From the NCBI GenBank assembly GCA_037974335.1, contig CM075760.1:35287609-35351608 (forward strand): 64,000 nt of DNA, read 5' to 3'. This document shows, in pieces, positions 10,571 through 21,879 of this stretch. Made by a program: the position numbers and the translations under genes. Origin of the DNA: Prionace glauca (taxonomy: Eukaryota; Chordata; Chondrichthyes; Carcharhiniformes; Carcharhinidae). Under the pieces are notes generated by a model. The model did no database searches and was not told the origin of the DNA. It saw only the letters and a program-made list of their open reading frames with translations. Positions within the stretch are counted from its first letter, which is position 1. The number at the start of each line of letters is the position of its first letter.

Positions 10571-11354
10571 CACCTAAAAGATATCGCAGCATTTTTATAA
10601 ATTTTAAATAACGCTTACAAATTCAAGTGAGTCATGACTGACAACGTTCATTCGGACACTTAGTCTTTGCTGCAATCACAAACTTCTCATTTACAAGGTT
10701 AATAGTAAAATTAATATAAATCAAAGAATTATTATTCGGTAATTTAACTCCATATTCACCACAGAGTATTTTATATTAATAATTTAGCAATAATCCCCTT
10801 TAATAGTTCTGTTGTGTATTTCACACAATTAACATGACCAGAACATTTTCCAGACTGGAAATATTTTGTGACAATTCCAGAAGCTATTTCAATGATAACC
10901 TGCTGTTTTCACAGCCGTGCTCAGTTGAACAAGATACTTTGCATTAATCGGTATATCCCAGATTAAGTTCGCATTTACTTGTTACGAGTTTTGCAGAATA
11001 CGAGTTTTGCAGAATAATTTCCTTTTTGGAAATTTTTGTATCCGATTATTAATTTTTTTTCTATGCAATTGAAACCAGATTATCCGTTCTAAGTATTTTT
11101 TTAAATTAGATACCGAGATAATTAATTAGTTTTCGCATCTCAAAATTTGTGAAATTGTTTAGTGTTCCTCAATTGTTTTTACATTGTTTACGCTCAGTGA
11201 AACTGAGCAGTTCTGGCTAAATGAAAATAAAATTGCCTTTGAATATTCTTGTAGGGATAAAGCAGAAAAGTTTCGGAAAATAAAATAAATATATCTTAGG
11301 GCATTTTATTCATGTTAACTAATGGTTACATATTAAAATAAAACATGAATTACA

Positions 11355-11605
11355 ATTCACTGTACCTCTGTTAGGGACATTACACTGCCCTGAATCTGTT
11401 ATATTCGAAGTCCTCATTTTCAGAAAAATAATTGCCCAGTTTTTGTGATTTGAGACAGTCAGGGAGAAATAGTTAAAAGGCAAAGGGAGTTTTAAAATGA
11501 ACATCAGGTTAATTTAAAATGTTTGTTGATTTTTTCACTGTTGTAATTTGACCTTTGATCAATTAGAATCAAACAGTTTATAAAAATTTGACAGACTGAA
11601 CACAG
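11355..11605 (+). repeat. J-C intron duplicated block, copy A
   Basis: Shares a long ordered similarity with 12665-12945: 'tctgttagggacatt', 'ctgaatctgttat', 'agggagaaatagttaaaag', 'ggagtttt(a)aaatgaa', 'taatttaaaat', 'gttgtaatttgac', 'gatcaattagaatc', 'aacagttt', 'ttgacagactgaacac'. The block is non-coding. Confidence 0.75.
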
Positions 11606-12664
11606 TTTTCTGACAGATGAAATTCGCTGACACTCAAGTAAAATTGTTCAAATGATTGTGTTTGAATTGTAGTAAAGTGCTAACAGAAACTGGCTACCGA
11701 CTGACAATTAAATGCTTGAAATTCAAAAAGATTACTTTATAGAAAAATAATATGATATTATAAATACTATAAAAATAATATTAGCTCAGCACTTAATAAC
11801 ATCATGTCTCCCATTAATGTTAAACACAGAATAAATGACAGAATGGAAGAATTCATACTAACTGAAGCTTATGTTTAATTCTTATTAAATATTATAATGA
11901 AGAAAAGGTTGAGACTTATATTCTGCATCGTGTTTTTAGCGTTACAGAGCATTTGAATCAATTATCGTCTTTATGTTTGCACTGTTTAATTCAGATCTTC
12001 TTTAATTAAACAATGTGTTCACTAATGAAGTTGTTATATGGGTGGCCTAAATTATTAAATCTAGGAAGCAGTATTATTGATTTCAAACGGCCAGGCCGTT
12101 ACAGCCTGGACAAACTCAGAAATCTGCATTTTTAACTCGTTTGTTCGTTGTAATAAGATATTTGTAGTAAAAGTGAAAAAGTAAAATATTACAATGTGAT
12201 TAGATTTAAGTAAATGAATGACAGATGTTTGAATGTTTCCATTCAGTAATTTGAAATTATAGTTTAACATTGAGATTTAATTGTAACCTAATTATTTAAC
12301 AATGTTGGGGACAGAAGCACGTTTTGAATGATTGAAAACTCATTTTATTACAGAGAACATATCAGCTGACAGGAGAACTAACTGACAATTAACAATAACT
12401 TAAAATGTAATATTAACGCTGATTAATTTAAAACAAAAGACCTTGAATATTGCACTAGCGTGCAAAATATCATCAGTCTTAGAGAATATTTAATTGTATC
12501 AAAATGAATTCAAAAACAAAACATTTCTTTACTCAGCTGTGCTCGGCTCGATAAATTGTATTGCCTTGATAATTTTGTTGATTACATTTAATTAAGAAAT
12601 TAGATCCAATCAGGTAACGATTTTCAATGTAAATATTTCCCGGTTTGTTTAATTCTTAGTGTGT
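11606..12664. other. AT-rich J-C intron, nothing recognised
   Basis: Strongly AT-rich intronic DNA between the duplicated blocks. No gene, RNA or known repeat seen; an intronic enhancer would be expected somewhere between JH and CH1 but cannot be placed from sequence alone. Confidence 0.4.
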
Positions 12665-12945
12665 CACTGTATCTCTGTTAGGGACATTGAACTATTACTG
12701 TGTCACTGTATCTCTGATAGGGACATTGAACTGTCCTGAATCTGTTATTTTTGCTCATTTTCAGCGAAATTACATTTTTACACAATTTTCGCGAAGTGAT
12801 GCAGGCAGAGAGAAATAATTAAAAGTCGAGAGGAGTTCTGAAATGAATACCCGCTTAATTTAAAATAGGTTATTGATTTTCTGTTGTAACTTAACTATTG
12901 ATCAATGAGAATCCAACAGTTTGAAATTGACAGATTGAACAGATC
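12665..12945 (+). repeat. J-C intron duplicated block, copy B
   Basis: Copy of 11355-11605, about 1.3 kb downstream in direct orientation. It also contains a local direct repeat of about 42 bp at its left end, where 'gtgtcactgtatctctg' occurs twice (near 12660 and 12700). Confidence 0.75.
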
Positions 12946-13432
12946 TTTCTGCTGGGAACTCGACTGTTGAACTGTTTGTGTCTGTTCTGTTTCTGGGCGT
13001 GTGGTCACTGTGTTGGGACCAGGAATCTCCCTGACTGGTTATAAATCTTTTGATTCCTTCTTCTGTGCAGCAGGAAGTGAAATTTGATTTATTTCTTCAA
13101 TGCACTTGTATCTGTGGGAAATGTGACTGTTTGACTCGGTGTCTCAGAAATTAAGTCCCTGAAGCATATTGTGTCTATCAGAGAAGCAGAAACATCGGAC
13201 TTTAGAGGGAGAATTGGGTGATTTTTAAGCAGTGATGTACCGGCCTTGGGAATGTTCGATGAACAAATACAAAGTGAGATTTACTATATTGTGCTCCGTC
13301 CTACAGCAGTCCCTGAACTGTTTAGTTTGACAGTTGAAGGGTCAAATTCACTTGCATATTATTTTTAATCTTCTAAAGGCATTTTAGAGACATTTGCGCG
13401 GCCAGAATTTTTAATCTAATTGTTCCTTCATA

Positions 13433-13850
13433 AAGTGTTGATATGAAGCATCCTTGAACAACTGCAGTCCATATGCTGCAGGCATCCGCCCTGCTGTTAG
13501 GCAGGAAGTTCCAGGATTTTGACCCAGCGATTATGAATGAATTGAGATATTGTTTCAGGTCAGGACGGTGTGTGTTTTGGAGGGAAGCTTACAGGTTATA
13601 GTGTTTCAGATGTGGCTGCTGCCCTTGTCCTGTTAGGATGTAAAGGCAGCGGGTTTGGACAGTGTATTCTATGGAGCCTTGGTGAGTTGCTGCAGTGCAT
13701 GTTGTATATAATGCACACAGTGCTGACACTGCCTGTTAGTGATGGAGAGAGTGAATAGGGTGAATGAGGGGCCGGGTAATCTTGTGGGTGGCTTGCCCTG
13801 GATTGTGTCAGATTCCGTGAGGTTTTACAAGTTTCTCTCATTGAGGAAAG
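13433..13850 (+). repeat. Old dispersed repeat in J-C intron
   Basis: Contains 'aggaagttccaggattttga', 'ggtcaggacggtgtgtg', 'gccttggtgagttgctgcag' and 'gatggagagagtgaat', the signature of a widespread vertebrate dispersed repeat, probably retroelement-derived. A 5' portion of the same family lies at 3562-3775. Confidence 0.6.
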
Positions 13851-13984
13851 AGGAAATTATTTAATTGTGACTGACTTGTGAAAGATTTAAATGTTTTTCC
13901 AACACTTGCCCCACAGTCCGTGTTGTGCTCGCTTGTCACTCCCACTTACTGTGCGAGTGGGTGAGTATGTGTGGAGTGAGGGTG

Positions 13985-14393
13985 CTTTTTCAGACTGAAT
14001 CAGCCAGATAGAGACTTACACACATCACACACTCTCACACACATAAATACACACAGAGAGACTCTCATATTCTCTCACACATACACACGCACACTTACTT
14101 TCTCTCTCATACGATATCTCACACACATTCTCTTTCTCTCACGGTCTACATACTCTGTCTCAAATACAAATCCAGACACACTCTCGCTCTCTCAATCAGT
14201 CTCTCATCTCTCATATACAAAAACACTCACACGCACACATCTCCACACACATTCTCTCTTACACGCAGACACACACACACACATAAGCATAGTCTCAGGC
14301 TCTCACACACGCACTCACTCTCCCACACTCTGTCACACACGCTCAAGTTGTCTCTCATGTATTCACACACTCTCTCACAATTCCTCCTGCACA

Positions 14394-14427
<34 letters not shown>

Positions 14428-14601
14428 ACACACACACATATTTCTATCTCTGTTGCACAGACTATCTAACACCTGTACATTCTTGCTGTCACACACTAGC
14501 TCGCTCACACTCTCTCACAAACATAGACCTATGCAAACACTCTAACTTACACACAAACACAGTCTCTCTCACAAGCACAGTCTCACGCAAACGTTCTCTG
14601 T

Positions 14602-14632
<31 letters not shown>

Positions 14633-14905
14633 ACTTTGCTTCTATCACCCACGCACATTGCACACATCTTTCTCACTCACACACAATCCCGTGCACACTT
14701 CCACACACACATGAACAGTATGTTTGCTTTCTAGTAGGCACACTGCCCCCTCTTGCAAACGCAGCCCACTGTCTCACACATGTGCAAACACAGTCTATCA
14801 CACACAGGCACCTTCACACACACATTCACCCCTCTCTCTATCAAACACACACCCAAACACACCTCACACACTTTCCACCTCACATACGTCAGAGAGACTG
14901 TCATT
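13985..14905. repeat. CACACTCT-rich microsatellite
   Basis: Long imperfect run of CA and CT dinucleotide blocks (ACACTCTCAC types) with a pure CT stretch near 14397-14422 and a CA stretch near 14604-14624. Open frames here are artefacts of the repeat. Confidence 0.95.
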
Positions 14906-14910
14906 TACAT

Positions 14911-15218
14911 CATAGAATAGAATCACGAGATCCTACACTACAGAAGGAGGCCATTCAGCCCATCAAGTCTGCATCAACAGGAATCCCACCAAAGCCCTAT
15001 CCCCATAACCACATGTGTTTACTCTAACTAGACCTCCTGAACCTATTCGCACGGCCACTCCCCTGAACCCAAACGTCTTTGGACTGTGGGAGGAAACAGG
15101 AGCATCCGAAGGAAACCCAAGCAGACACGGGGTGAACTTACTAACTCCATACACAATGACCCATATCGGGAATTGAACTGTGAGGCAGCAGCGTCAATCA
15201 CTGTGCCACCTCGGCCAC
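14911..15218 (-). mobile_element. HE1-like SINE, near full length, minus
   Basis: Reads from the 3' end 'catagaatagaatcacgag' through 'ggaggccattcagccc', 'gactgtgggaggaaac' to the tRNA-like 5' end 'gcgtcaatcactgtgccacc' on the reverse strand. The B-box region ('gggaattgaactg') and the A-box region are both recognisable. It lies in the IgH J-C intron, antisense to the gene. Confidence 0.85.
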
Positions 15219-15329
15219 CCCCTCCCCCTCCCCCACTAACATTTGAATGAGGGTGGGATCGGGAAGCCCGTGTAAAACTCAAGTGAATAAGTTTCAGCGG
15301 GAAATTCTTCTCTGTTTGGAATCATATTT

Positions 15330-15500
15330 AGCACAAAGCAAGATGGTGATAGTTGCTGGAGGTCAAACATCTAAGTTGAGAAATCACTGCAGGAGTTCGG
15401 CAGGGGACTGTTCTGGGTCCAACAATCTTCTATTGCTTCATCAATGACACATTCCATACAACATGAGGTCAGAAGTAGGGATTTCCATGTGTTACACCGG
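15330..15500 (+). repeat. LINE reverse-transcriptase fragment
   Basis: The translation includes a decayed GVPQGSVLGPT-type block (here GVRQGTVLGPTIFYCFIND), the conserved segment just before the reverse-transcriptase active site. It is a short, broken, plus-oriented fragment of a non-CR1 LINE. Confidence 0.6.
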
Positions 15501-15784
15501 ACACAAAGACACAATCAATAAGAAGGGATCTGGCTGAGACTAAGTCCGCCTGGCTCCCCAATACTGGTGTAAACTTGGTGTTTGATTCCTGTGTGACCCT
15601 AGTTTTGCTGGAAGCTTCCCTTCCAGCTCCCTCAGTCTGTCTATTTGTTCACTGATCCGTGTTTCTGAAAGAAAGGCCCCGACATTAAAGCAGCTGCCCG
15701 GTGATCTACACTGATTCCTGACTTTACACAGCCCTGTTACTGAAAGCTGATCAATGGAGAGAATCGGGAAAAGATCAATGGAGA

Positions 15785-17860
15785 GGGAGAGGAGGAGGTG
15801 GCTCACTGACTCTCTCACCCTCACCCTCACTCACTCACTCACCCTCAATCTCTCCTCCTCACTCAAATAACTTCACTCACTCACCCTCACTTACCCACCT
15901 TCCCTCACTGACACACTCTCACTCACTCACCCTCATTTACTCACCCTCAATCTCTCGTCCTCACTCAAATAACTTCACTCACTCACCCTCAATCTCTCAT
16001 CCTCACTCAAACAACTTCACTCACTCACCCTCACTTACCCACCTTCCCTCACTGACACACTCTCACTCACTCACCCTCATTCACTCACACTCAATCTCTC
16101 ATCCTCACTCAAAGATCTTCACTCACTCACCTTATCTTACCTACCTTCCCTCTCTGGCACACTCTCTCACTCACTCTCCCTCATTCACTCACCCTCACTC
16201 ACTCATCCACAATCACTCACTCTTACTTACTCATTCTCATTCACGCTTACTCACTCGTCCTCACTCACTCACCCTTGCTCACTCATCCACCCTCCCACAC
16301 ACTCCCTCACACTCACTCATCCGCACTCACTCACCCTTACTCACTCACCCTTACTCACACATTCTCAACCGCCCTCACGCACTGACCCTCACGCACCCGC
16401 CCTCAGACACTCGCCTTCACACACCCGCCCTCACACACTCGCCCTCACACACTCGCCCTCACACACTCGCCCTCACACACTCAATGATCCTGTTTCACCC
16501 TGAGTCACTCACCCTCACACACTCACTCACTCACTCACCATGTTCGCTCACTCACTCTCACCCATCCTCACTCACTCACCCATTCAACTTCACTCGTTCA
16601 CTCAAACACACGCCCTGACTCACTCATCCTCACGCCCTCACACACTCATTATCTCACTCAATCTCATCCATCCTCACTCACTCACTCACCCACACTCACC
16701 CACAAGCACTCATTCAACCTCACTCGTTCAACCTCAATCACACACCCTGCCTCACTCATTCTCACACCCTCACTCACTCATTCATATTCACTCACTCTCA
16801 CACCCTCAGTCACGTAACCACATTCACTCACTCACTCACATTCACTCACCCTCACGCACTCACCCTCACGCGCCCTCATTAACTCACTGTCACTGAGCCA
16901 CCCACACTCATCCACCATCACTCACTCAACCTCACTCACTAAACCTCACTCACTGACTTAGACCCTCAGTCAGTCACTATCATTCATACTCACCTTCATT
17001 CACTCATCCCACTAATCCACCCTGACTCACCCAATCTCAATCACTCTCACTCACTCATTCCACTAATCCACCCTCACTCACCCAGTCTCACTCACTCTCA
17101 CTCACCCTCACTCACTCACCCCATTCTCTCAGACTCACTCACTCACCCCACTTACCCACCCTCACTCATCCAGTCTCACTCACTCTCGCTCACACTCACT
17201 TACCTACCCTCCCTCAATCACCCAGACTCACCCCCACAGACTCAAGCTCAATGACCCTCTCTCTGTCTCTCTCTCACTTACGCCACCTCACCCACTTAAA
17301 CTCACGCACCGACCTTCACTCACATACCCTCACATACTCATAATCACTCAACATCACGCACCCTAACCCACAAATCCTCAGTCACTCATCCTCATTCAAA
17401 CACCTTTACTCACTCACCCTCACTCTCCCCCTCATCCACATTCATTCTCCCTCACACACCACCCTCAATAACACACTCTGACTCACTCACTCTCACCCCT
17501 GACTTACACAGTTACATTCACTCCCTCATCCTCATTCAATCAATCTCACTCACTTTCACTCACCCACCTCCACTAACCTTCAACATCCTCACTCACTCTC
17601 CCTCATCTTTCACTCTTGCTTACCTACACTCATCCAGCCACCTTCACTCACATTCAGCCACCTTCACTCACACATCCTCATTTACTCACGCTCTCTCACA
17701 CTCACCCACACTTACTCACCCTCAATCACTCATCCTCACTCAAAGAACTTCACTCACTCACCCTCACTTACCCACCTTCCTTCACACATCACTCATCCAC
17801 TCTGACTCATTTAATCACTCACCCTCACACACTCACATTCTCTCACTCACACTCACTGAA
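15785..17860. repeat. (CTCA)-type array with higher-order units
   Basis: About 2 kb of imperfect TCACTCACCC-type repeats; the coding strand is C-rich and almost lacks G. At 15843-16200 a longer unit of roughly 110-140 bp recurs ('ctcaatctctc', 'cctcactcaaa', 'acttcactcactcaccctc', 'cttacccaccttccctc', 'ctgacacactctcac'), and a relative occurs near 17717-17785. Long frames such as the His/Ser/Thr-rich ones are artefacts. Confidence 0.95.
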
Positions 17861-17865
17861 TCTGT

Positions 17866-18655
17866 GTGGGGAGGGTCTGCAACGAGAGAGAAGAAAGATC
17901 TCAAGTGGCAGTTTGGTGTTCAAAGGTGGGGGCTGCCCTGGGAGTGCAGAGAGCTGGAGGGAATCGCTGGGGGCTCGGGGACAGGGACAATGGCAAAGAG
18001 TCAGGGGAGAACAGGAGGCGGGGGAAAGGACAGAGAGCCGGGGTGGGGGGAGGGCAGAGAGCCAGGGGAAACAGCAGAGAGCTGGGGGAAGGGCAGAGAG
18101 GCGGGGGAAAGGGTCCACAGCCGGGGAACAGGGCGCAAAGTCAGGGGAAAGTGCGGAGAGAGAGGGGAAAGGATAGTGAGCAGGGGAAAGGGCAGAGAGA
18201 CCAGTGAAAGGGGAGAGAGCTGAAAGAAAGGGCAGAGAGATGGGGAAAAGTGTAGAAAGACCAGGGAAAGGGGAGAGAACCAGGAAAAGGGGCGGGGAGG
18301 CACGAAAAAGGGCAGGGAGGCAGGAGAAAGGGCAGAGAGCCGAGGGAAAGGGCAGAGAGCCCAGGGGAAAGGGCAGGAGAGTCAAGGGGAAAGCTCAGAG
18401 AGCTGGGGGGAAGGAGAAAGAGGGGAGGGAGAAGGAAAAGAGGGCAGAGAGCTGAGGAACAGCGTGGGGGGTGAGGGAAAGAACAGAGAGCCGGGGGAGA
18501 GGGCACAGAGCTGGAGGGAAGTGTAGAGAGCCAGGTGGAAATACAGAGAGCCGGATAAAAGGGGAAAAGAGCCACCGTGAAAGGCAGAGACCCAGGGGGA
18601 AGGGCAAAGAGCTGGGGAAATGGGCAGAGAGCGGGTGATGGATGGGCGGAGTGAG
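17866..18655 (+). repeat. Purine-rich ~20-bp array between JH and CH1
   Basis: About 790 bp of degenerate repeats of the type agagagcyggggaaagggc, almost pure purine on the IgH coding strand and thus G-rich on the non-template strand. AGCT occurs about eight times (for example near 17952, 18078, 18217, 18398, 18450, 18510, 18610 and 18669). It directly abuts the C-rich array, so strand skew flips at about 17865. Location and composition recall mammalian switch regions; this is a resemblance only, and switching is not shown. Confidence 0.85.
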
Positions 18656-18954
18656 GAGGTTCAGAACAGAGCTAGCACCACAATCAGCTCATCTGTAATC
18701 TCAGTGAATGATGGAGGAGACTTCAGGGCCCAAATGGGAAACTCTAGGTATTAATGTATGATCCTTCAATTCGTTAATGTTGCATTTATTTGAATTTATA
18801 ATCACATTTAGAGTTTCCTGATCATTCAGTAAATATTCATTCAGGAGGTATTTTTGAAGCAAAGTCACTAATCTCGGTTTTGTGGAGTGAGAGACAGTGA
18901 GTTGGAGAGAGGAAGGGGCATCAATCAGTTTGAACCCAGGCAATTTCCAAAACT

Positions 18955-19085
18955 AGTGTGGAGATGCCGGAGTGAGGTTGGTGTGGGCACAGTAAGGATT
19001 CCCACAACACCAGGTTAAAGTCCAACAGGTTTATTTGGAATCACAAGCTGTTGGAGCTCCCTCATCAAGTGAGTGGATAGTCTGA
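18955..19085 (-). repeat. Penelope-like element 3'-end fragment
   Basis: 'gtgtggagatgccggagtga' to 'acaacaccaggttaaagtcc' and 'aacaggtttatttggaatca' is the terminal part shared with the copies at 35325, 58800, 60180 and 61515. No coding part is present. Confidence 0.7.
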
Positions 19086-19414
19086 ATGAAGGGAGAACTT
19101 CTTCATCACAAAGTGTTTTTGTTTGAGAAATAAACAGCGGTTCATCACACACTGCTGTTGTTGAGAAATAAATAGTTGCTGCAATAATGGAGACAATCTT
19201 TGCTGTTCTCTGTTAATCCAATGAATGACATGTCATTGTGAGACTAACAGAATGTGTTTTTTCTTCCTAATTTGTGGAGTGGAGACAGGGATATGAGTTT
19301 CTACAGAGATGACAATTCCCAAATGATAGAAGTAACATCATCGCAAAGGCGGATGAAAGATTTAATCGGGAAATATTAGGGATAAGTTCATAATTCAAAT
19401 CAATGTTGGAGATA

Positions 19415-19575
19415 GAAACATAGAAAAGAGAAGCTGGAGTAGGCCATTCGACCCTTGGAGCCTACTCCGCCTTTCACTTTGGTCAGAGCTCATCACTATC
19501 CTGATCACACCTACTACCCATATCCCTTCATCCCTTTAACACCAAGAGCTATATCTAATATAGAAACCTATTTGT
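19415..19575 (-). repeat. CR1-clade LINE 3' fragment
   Basis: 'aacatagaaaagagaagctg' then 'gagtaggccattcgaccctt' and 'ggagcctactccgcc' is the reverse complement of a CR1 tail. It ends about 70 bp before the CH1 acceptor. Confidence 0.7.
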
Positions 19576-19643
19576 AACAATGTTTGATGACTTAATAAAT
19601 GCAAGTAAGAGTCTAACTTGTTCAATTGGCTATTCTTTCCCAG

Positions 19644-19931
19644 CGACACCGTCTGCGCCCACTCTGTATGGCCTGGTCTCCCCCTGTCAGCAACAGAACT
19701 CCGGCGGCTCCATCACCTTCGGATGTTTGGCGATGGATTACCTTCCAGATGTCTCCAAAGTGACCTGGAAGAAAAATGGGCAAACGGTCCCCAGTGGGTT
19801 TAAGACTTACCCATCAGTGAGAAACACGAAGGGAACCTACACCCTGAGCAGCCAGTTAACCATCAGCGACTCAGCGGGAGAATGTCCCAGAATTGACTGT
19901 GAGGTTCGACACATCAACATTGAAATACCAT
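19644..19931 (+). CDS. IgM CH1 exon
   Basis: First constant domain of the mu heavy chain (about 96 residues), which pairs with the light-chain constant domain. An acceptor TTCTTTCCCAG ends at 19643 and the exon joins JH in phase 1 (G|CG ACA CCG), giving [15 protein letters not shown]. Immunoglobulin-fold residues are Cys in [10 protein letters not shown], Trp in SKVTWKKNG and Cys in RIDCEVRH. An extra Cys in VSPC is placed to bond the light chain, and a further Cys precedes RIDC (GECPRIDC). The donor is GTAAGT at 19932, phase 1. Reading is open with no lesion. Confidence 0.95.
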
Positions 19932-20063
19932 GTAAGTGTTATGGAGCTTGTGTGAAACAGAAACACTGTGGTTAACATGTGGGCCTTGGTTATAACTCAG
20001 TTAAATAGATGTGCATCATTCGGCCCTCTGGATTGGTCCAGTTAGTGTCTATTGACTGCAAAT

Positions 20064-20275
20064 GAGTAAGAACATAGAACATTCCAGCGCAGTCCAGGCC
20101 ATTCGGCTCTCGATGTTGCGCCGACCAGTGGAACCAATCTAATGACCCTCTGACCTAAACTATTCCAATGTTATCCATATGCCTATCCACTGACCATTTG
20201 AACGCCCTTAAAGTTGGCGAGTCCGCAACTGCTGCAGACAGGGCTTTCCAAGCCCTTACTACCCTCTGTTGACAA
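20064..20275 (-). repeat. CR1-clade LINE 3' fragment in CH1-CH2 intron
   Basis: 'aagaacatagaacattccag' to 'cctctgacctaaactattcc' and 'cttactaccctctgtt' matches the reverse complement of a LINE 3' end. It fills most of the 376-bp intron and stops about 33 bp before the CH2 exon, so the CH2 acceptor tract sits beside repeat DNA. Confidence 0.65.
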
Positions 20276-20307
20276 ATGTTTAATTGATATGTTTTTTTTC
20301 CCTGAAG

Positions 20308-20628
20308 GTCCAAAGCCTGAGCGTGTGATCCCTCCAACTCTTATCATCACCGTGATTTCCAGTGAAGAAATCTCACACAGGAAAGTCGCAATCATCGTCT
20401 GTTCAATCATCGATTTCCAGCCAGGGTCAATGGAAGTGGAGTGGCTGAAGAATGGGGAATCCACGCATTCAGGAATTGTCACCTCTCCCCCCTGTGAAGT
20501 GAACGGGAACTTCTCGGCCAGCAGTCGGTTGACAGTCTCCGCTGGGGAATGGTTCAGCAAAGCGGTCTATACCTGCCAGGTCACTCATCAAGAATTCACT
20601 CAGAGTCTGAACATCAGCGCATCTCAGG
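20308..20628 (+). CDS. IgM CH2 exon
   Basis: Second constant domain (107 codons). The acceptor lies after a T-rich tract, ending GAAG at 20307; the phase-1 junction gives C-P-K-P-E-R-V. Ig-fold residues are Cys in [10 protein letters not shown], Trp in VEVEWLKNG-type MEVEWLKNG and Cys in [10 protein letters not shown]. The extra Cys of SPPCEVNG may form an inter-chain bond. NFS in VNGNFSASS is a potential N-glycosylation site. The donor is GTAAGA at 20629. Its presence distinguishes this cluster from the shark variant IgM form known to lack CH2. Confidence 0.94.
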
Positions 20629-20839
20629 GTAAGATACTCAAACGCAGGCCAACACATATCATACTGATGTTAATCAGAATTAGGGATCTATTAAAGTTGG
20701 TACAAAGCATTGAACAACTTGTGAGTTATTGTCCTGTAGTTTGCTGCATTAGGACAATATCACATTCAGAATTTCATCAGAAAAACAATTTTTTGTTATC
20801 CCTTCCTGAGATGTGCATTTATTTCCCAAACCTGAGGGC

Positions 20840-21110
20840 ACTGAAGTGTCACTCACGTTGCTGTGAATCTGGAGTCACATGCATGCCAGGCCAGATAAAG
20901 ACAGCAGGTTGATTTTGGTAAGGAACATTTGTGAACTAGGAGGGGTTTTACAGCAATAGCTTCGTGAGAACCATTTCAACTTTAAATTACACGTTTTTAC
21001 AAAATTCAAATTTCACATTAGCAATGATGGGATTCGAATCTGTGTCCCCAGAGTCTTGCCCTAGGTTATAAGTCCATTGACAACACCATATACCACAGGC
21101 TCCCCTTAAA
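20840..21110 (-). repeat. tRNA-derived SINE (second family), CH2-CH3 intron
   Basis: Reverse-oriented, with a B-box relic in 'gatgggattcgaatctgtg' and an A-box-like end 'acaacaccatataccacagg'. The body ('acttcaactttaaattac') differs from the HE1-like copies. It is old and diverged. Confidence 0.5.
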
Positions 21111-21544
21111 AGAGTGCCCCCTTTCGGTTTGAAGCAATATACTGAGTGAGATGGCCTTGATGTCAGCTTGTTCCTGAGACAGCTGGTAAAATTTGGAGAG
21201 ACAGTAAGTGTTAGACTGCTTCACAGGTCACAGCACAGGGGTAAAATATTGGAAAGTGTATCCACCCTATCTATAAACCAACGGTCAGTACTTTTTCCTT
21301 GAGTTCAGGATGGTGTGTTTGTTTGGGAATTCTCCAATCCTGATTCATGGAAATGTTACCGCTGCTCCAATATTTAATACAGGGAATAATTCCATACAGC
21401 AAGCTGGCTTCCCATTCGCCATGGAAGGTGAAAGGCGAGAGTTAGAGATTGATATATTGAAGGCGACTTTGTCTCCTTCAGGCTGAAGACTGCTGTCCTG
21501 CTTCTGAAGGGGAACTGGGGCTCACTTTCATTTCTCATTCACAG

Positions 21545-21853
21545 ATCCTCTCCCGTGCCTTGATATCACAGTGAAGATACAGCCACCACCAATAGAACAG
21601 GTCTTACTGGAGGCGACCGTGACCTTAACCTGCATCATTTCTCATGCTCCTGATGGAGTTAACGTGTCCTGGATCCGAGACAGGAAGTATTTGAAATCAG
21701 AGATTGCCGAAAAGCCCGGAGCGGATCGTGACAGCGTGATCAGCAAATTAAGCATCTCCACACAAGCCTGGCTGAGTGCGGCTGTGTTTGAGTGCGTGGT
21801 GAGCCATCAGGATCTGCCGACTCCTCTAAGAGCATCTATCCACAAGGAAACAG
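21545..21853 (+). CDS. IgM CH3 exon
   Basis: Third constant domain (103 codons). It is entered from an acceptor TTCATTCACAG ending at 21544 in phase 1, giving D-P-L-P-C-L-D-I. Fold residues are Cys in [10 protein letters not shown], Trp in VNVSWIRDR and Cys in [10 protein letters not shown]. The early Cys (LPCLD) lies at the position of an inter-heavy-chain link. NVS in GVNVSW is a potential glycosylation site. The donor is GTGAGC at 21854, phase 1. The frame is intact. Confidence 0.94.
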
Positions 21854-21879
21854 GTGAGCTGAGAGATTGAAGCAATAAA

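Noticed and set aside
14348-17000. Long His/Ser/Thr/Leu-rich open frames
   Set aside because: They lie wholly in CA/CT/CTCA simple repeats that lack stops in some frames.
17843-18575. Open frames of 100-186 codons on both strands
   Set aside because: Artefacts of the purine array: translations are Gly/Arg/Glu-rich or Pro/Ser/Leu-rich with no domain.
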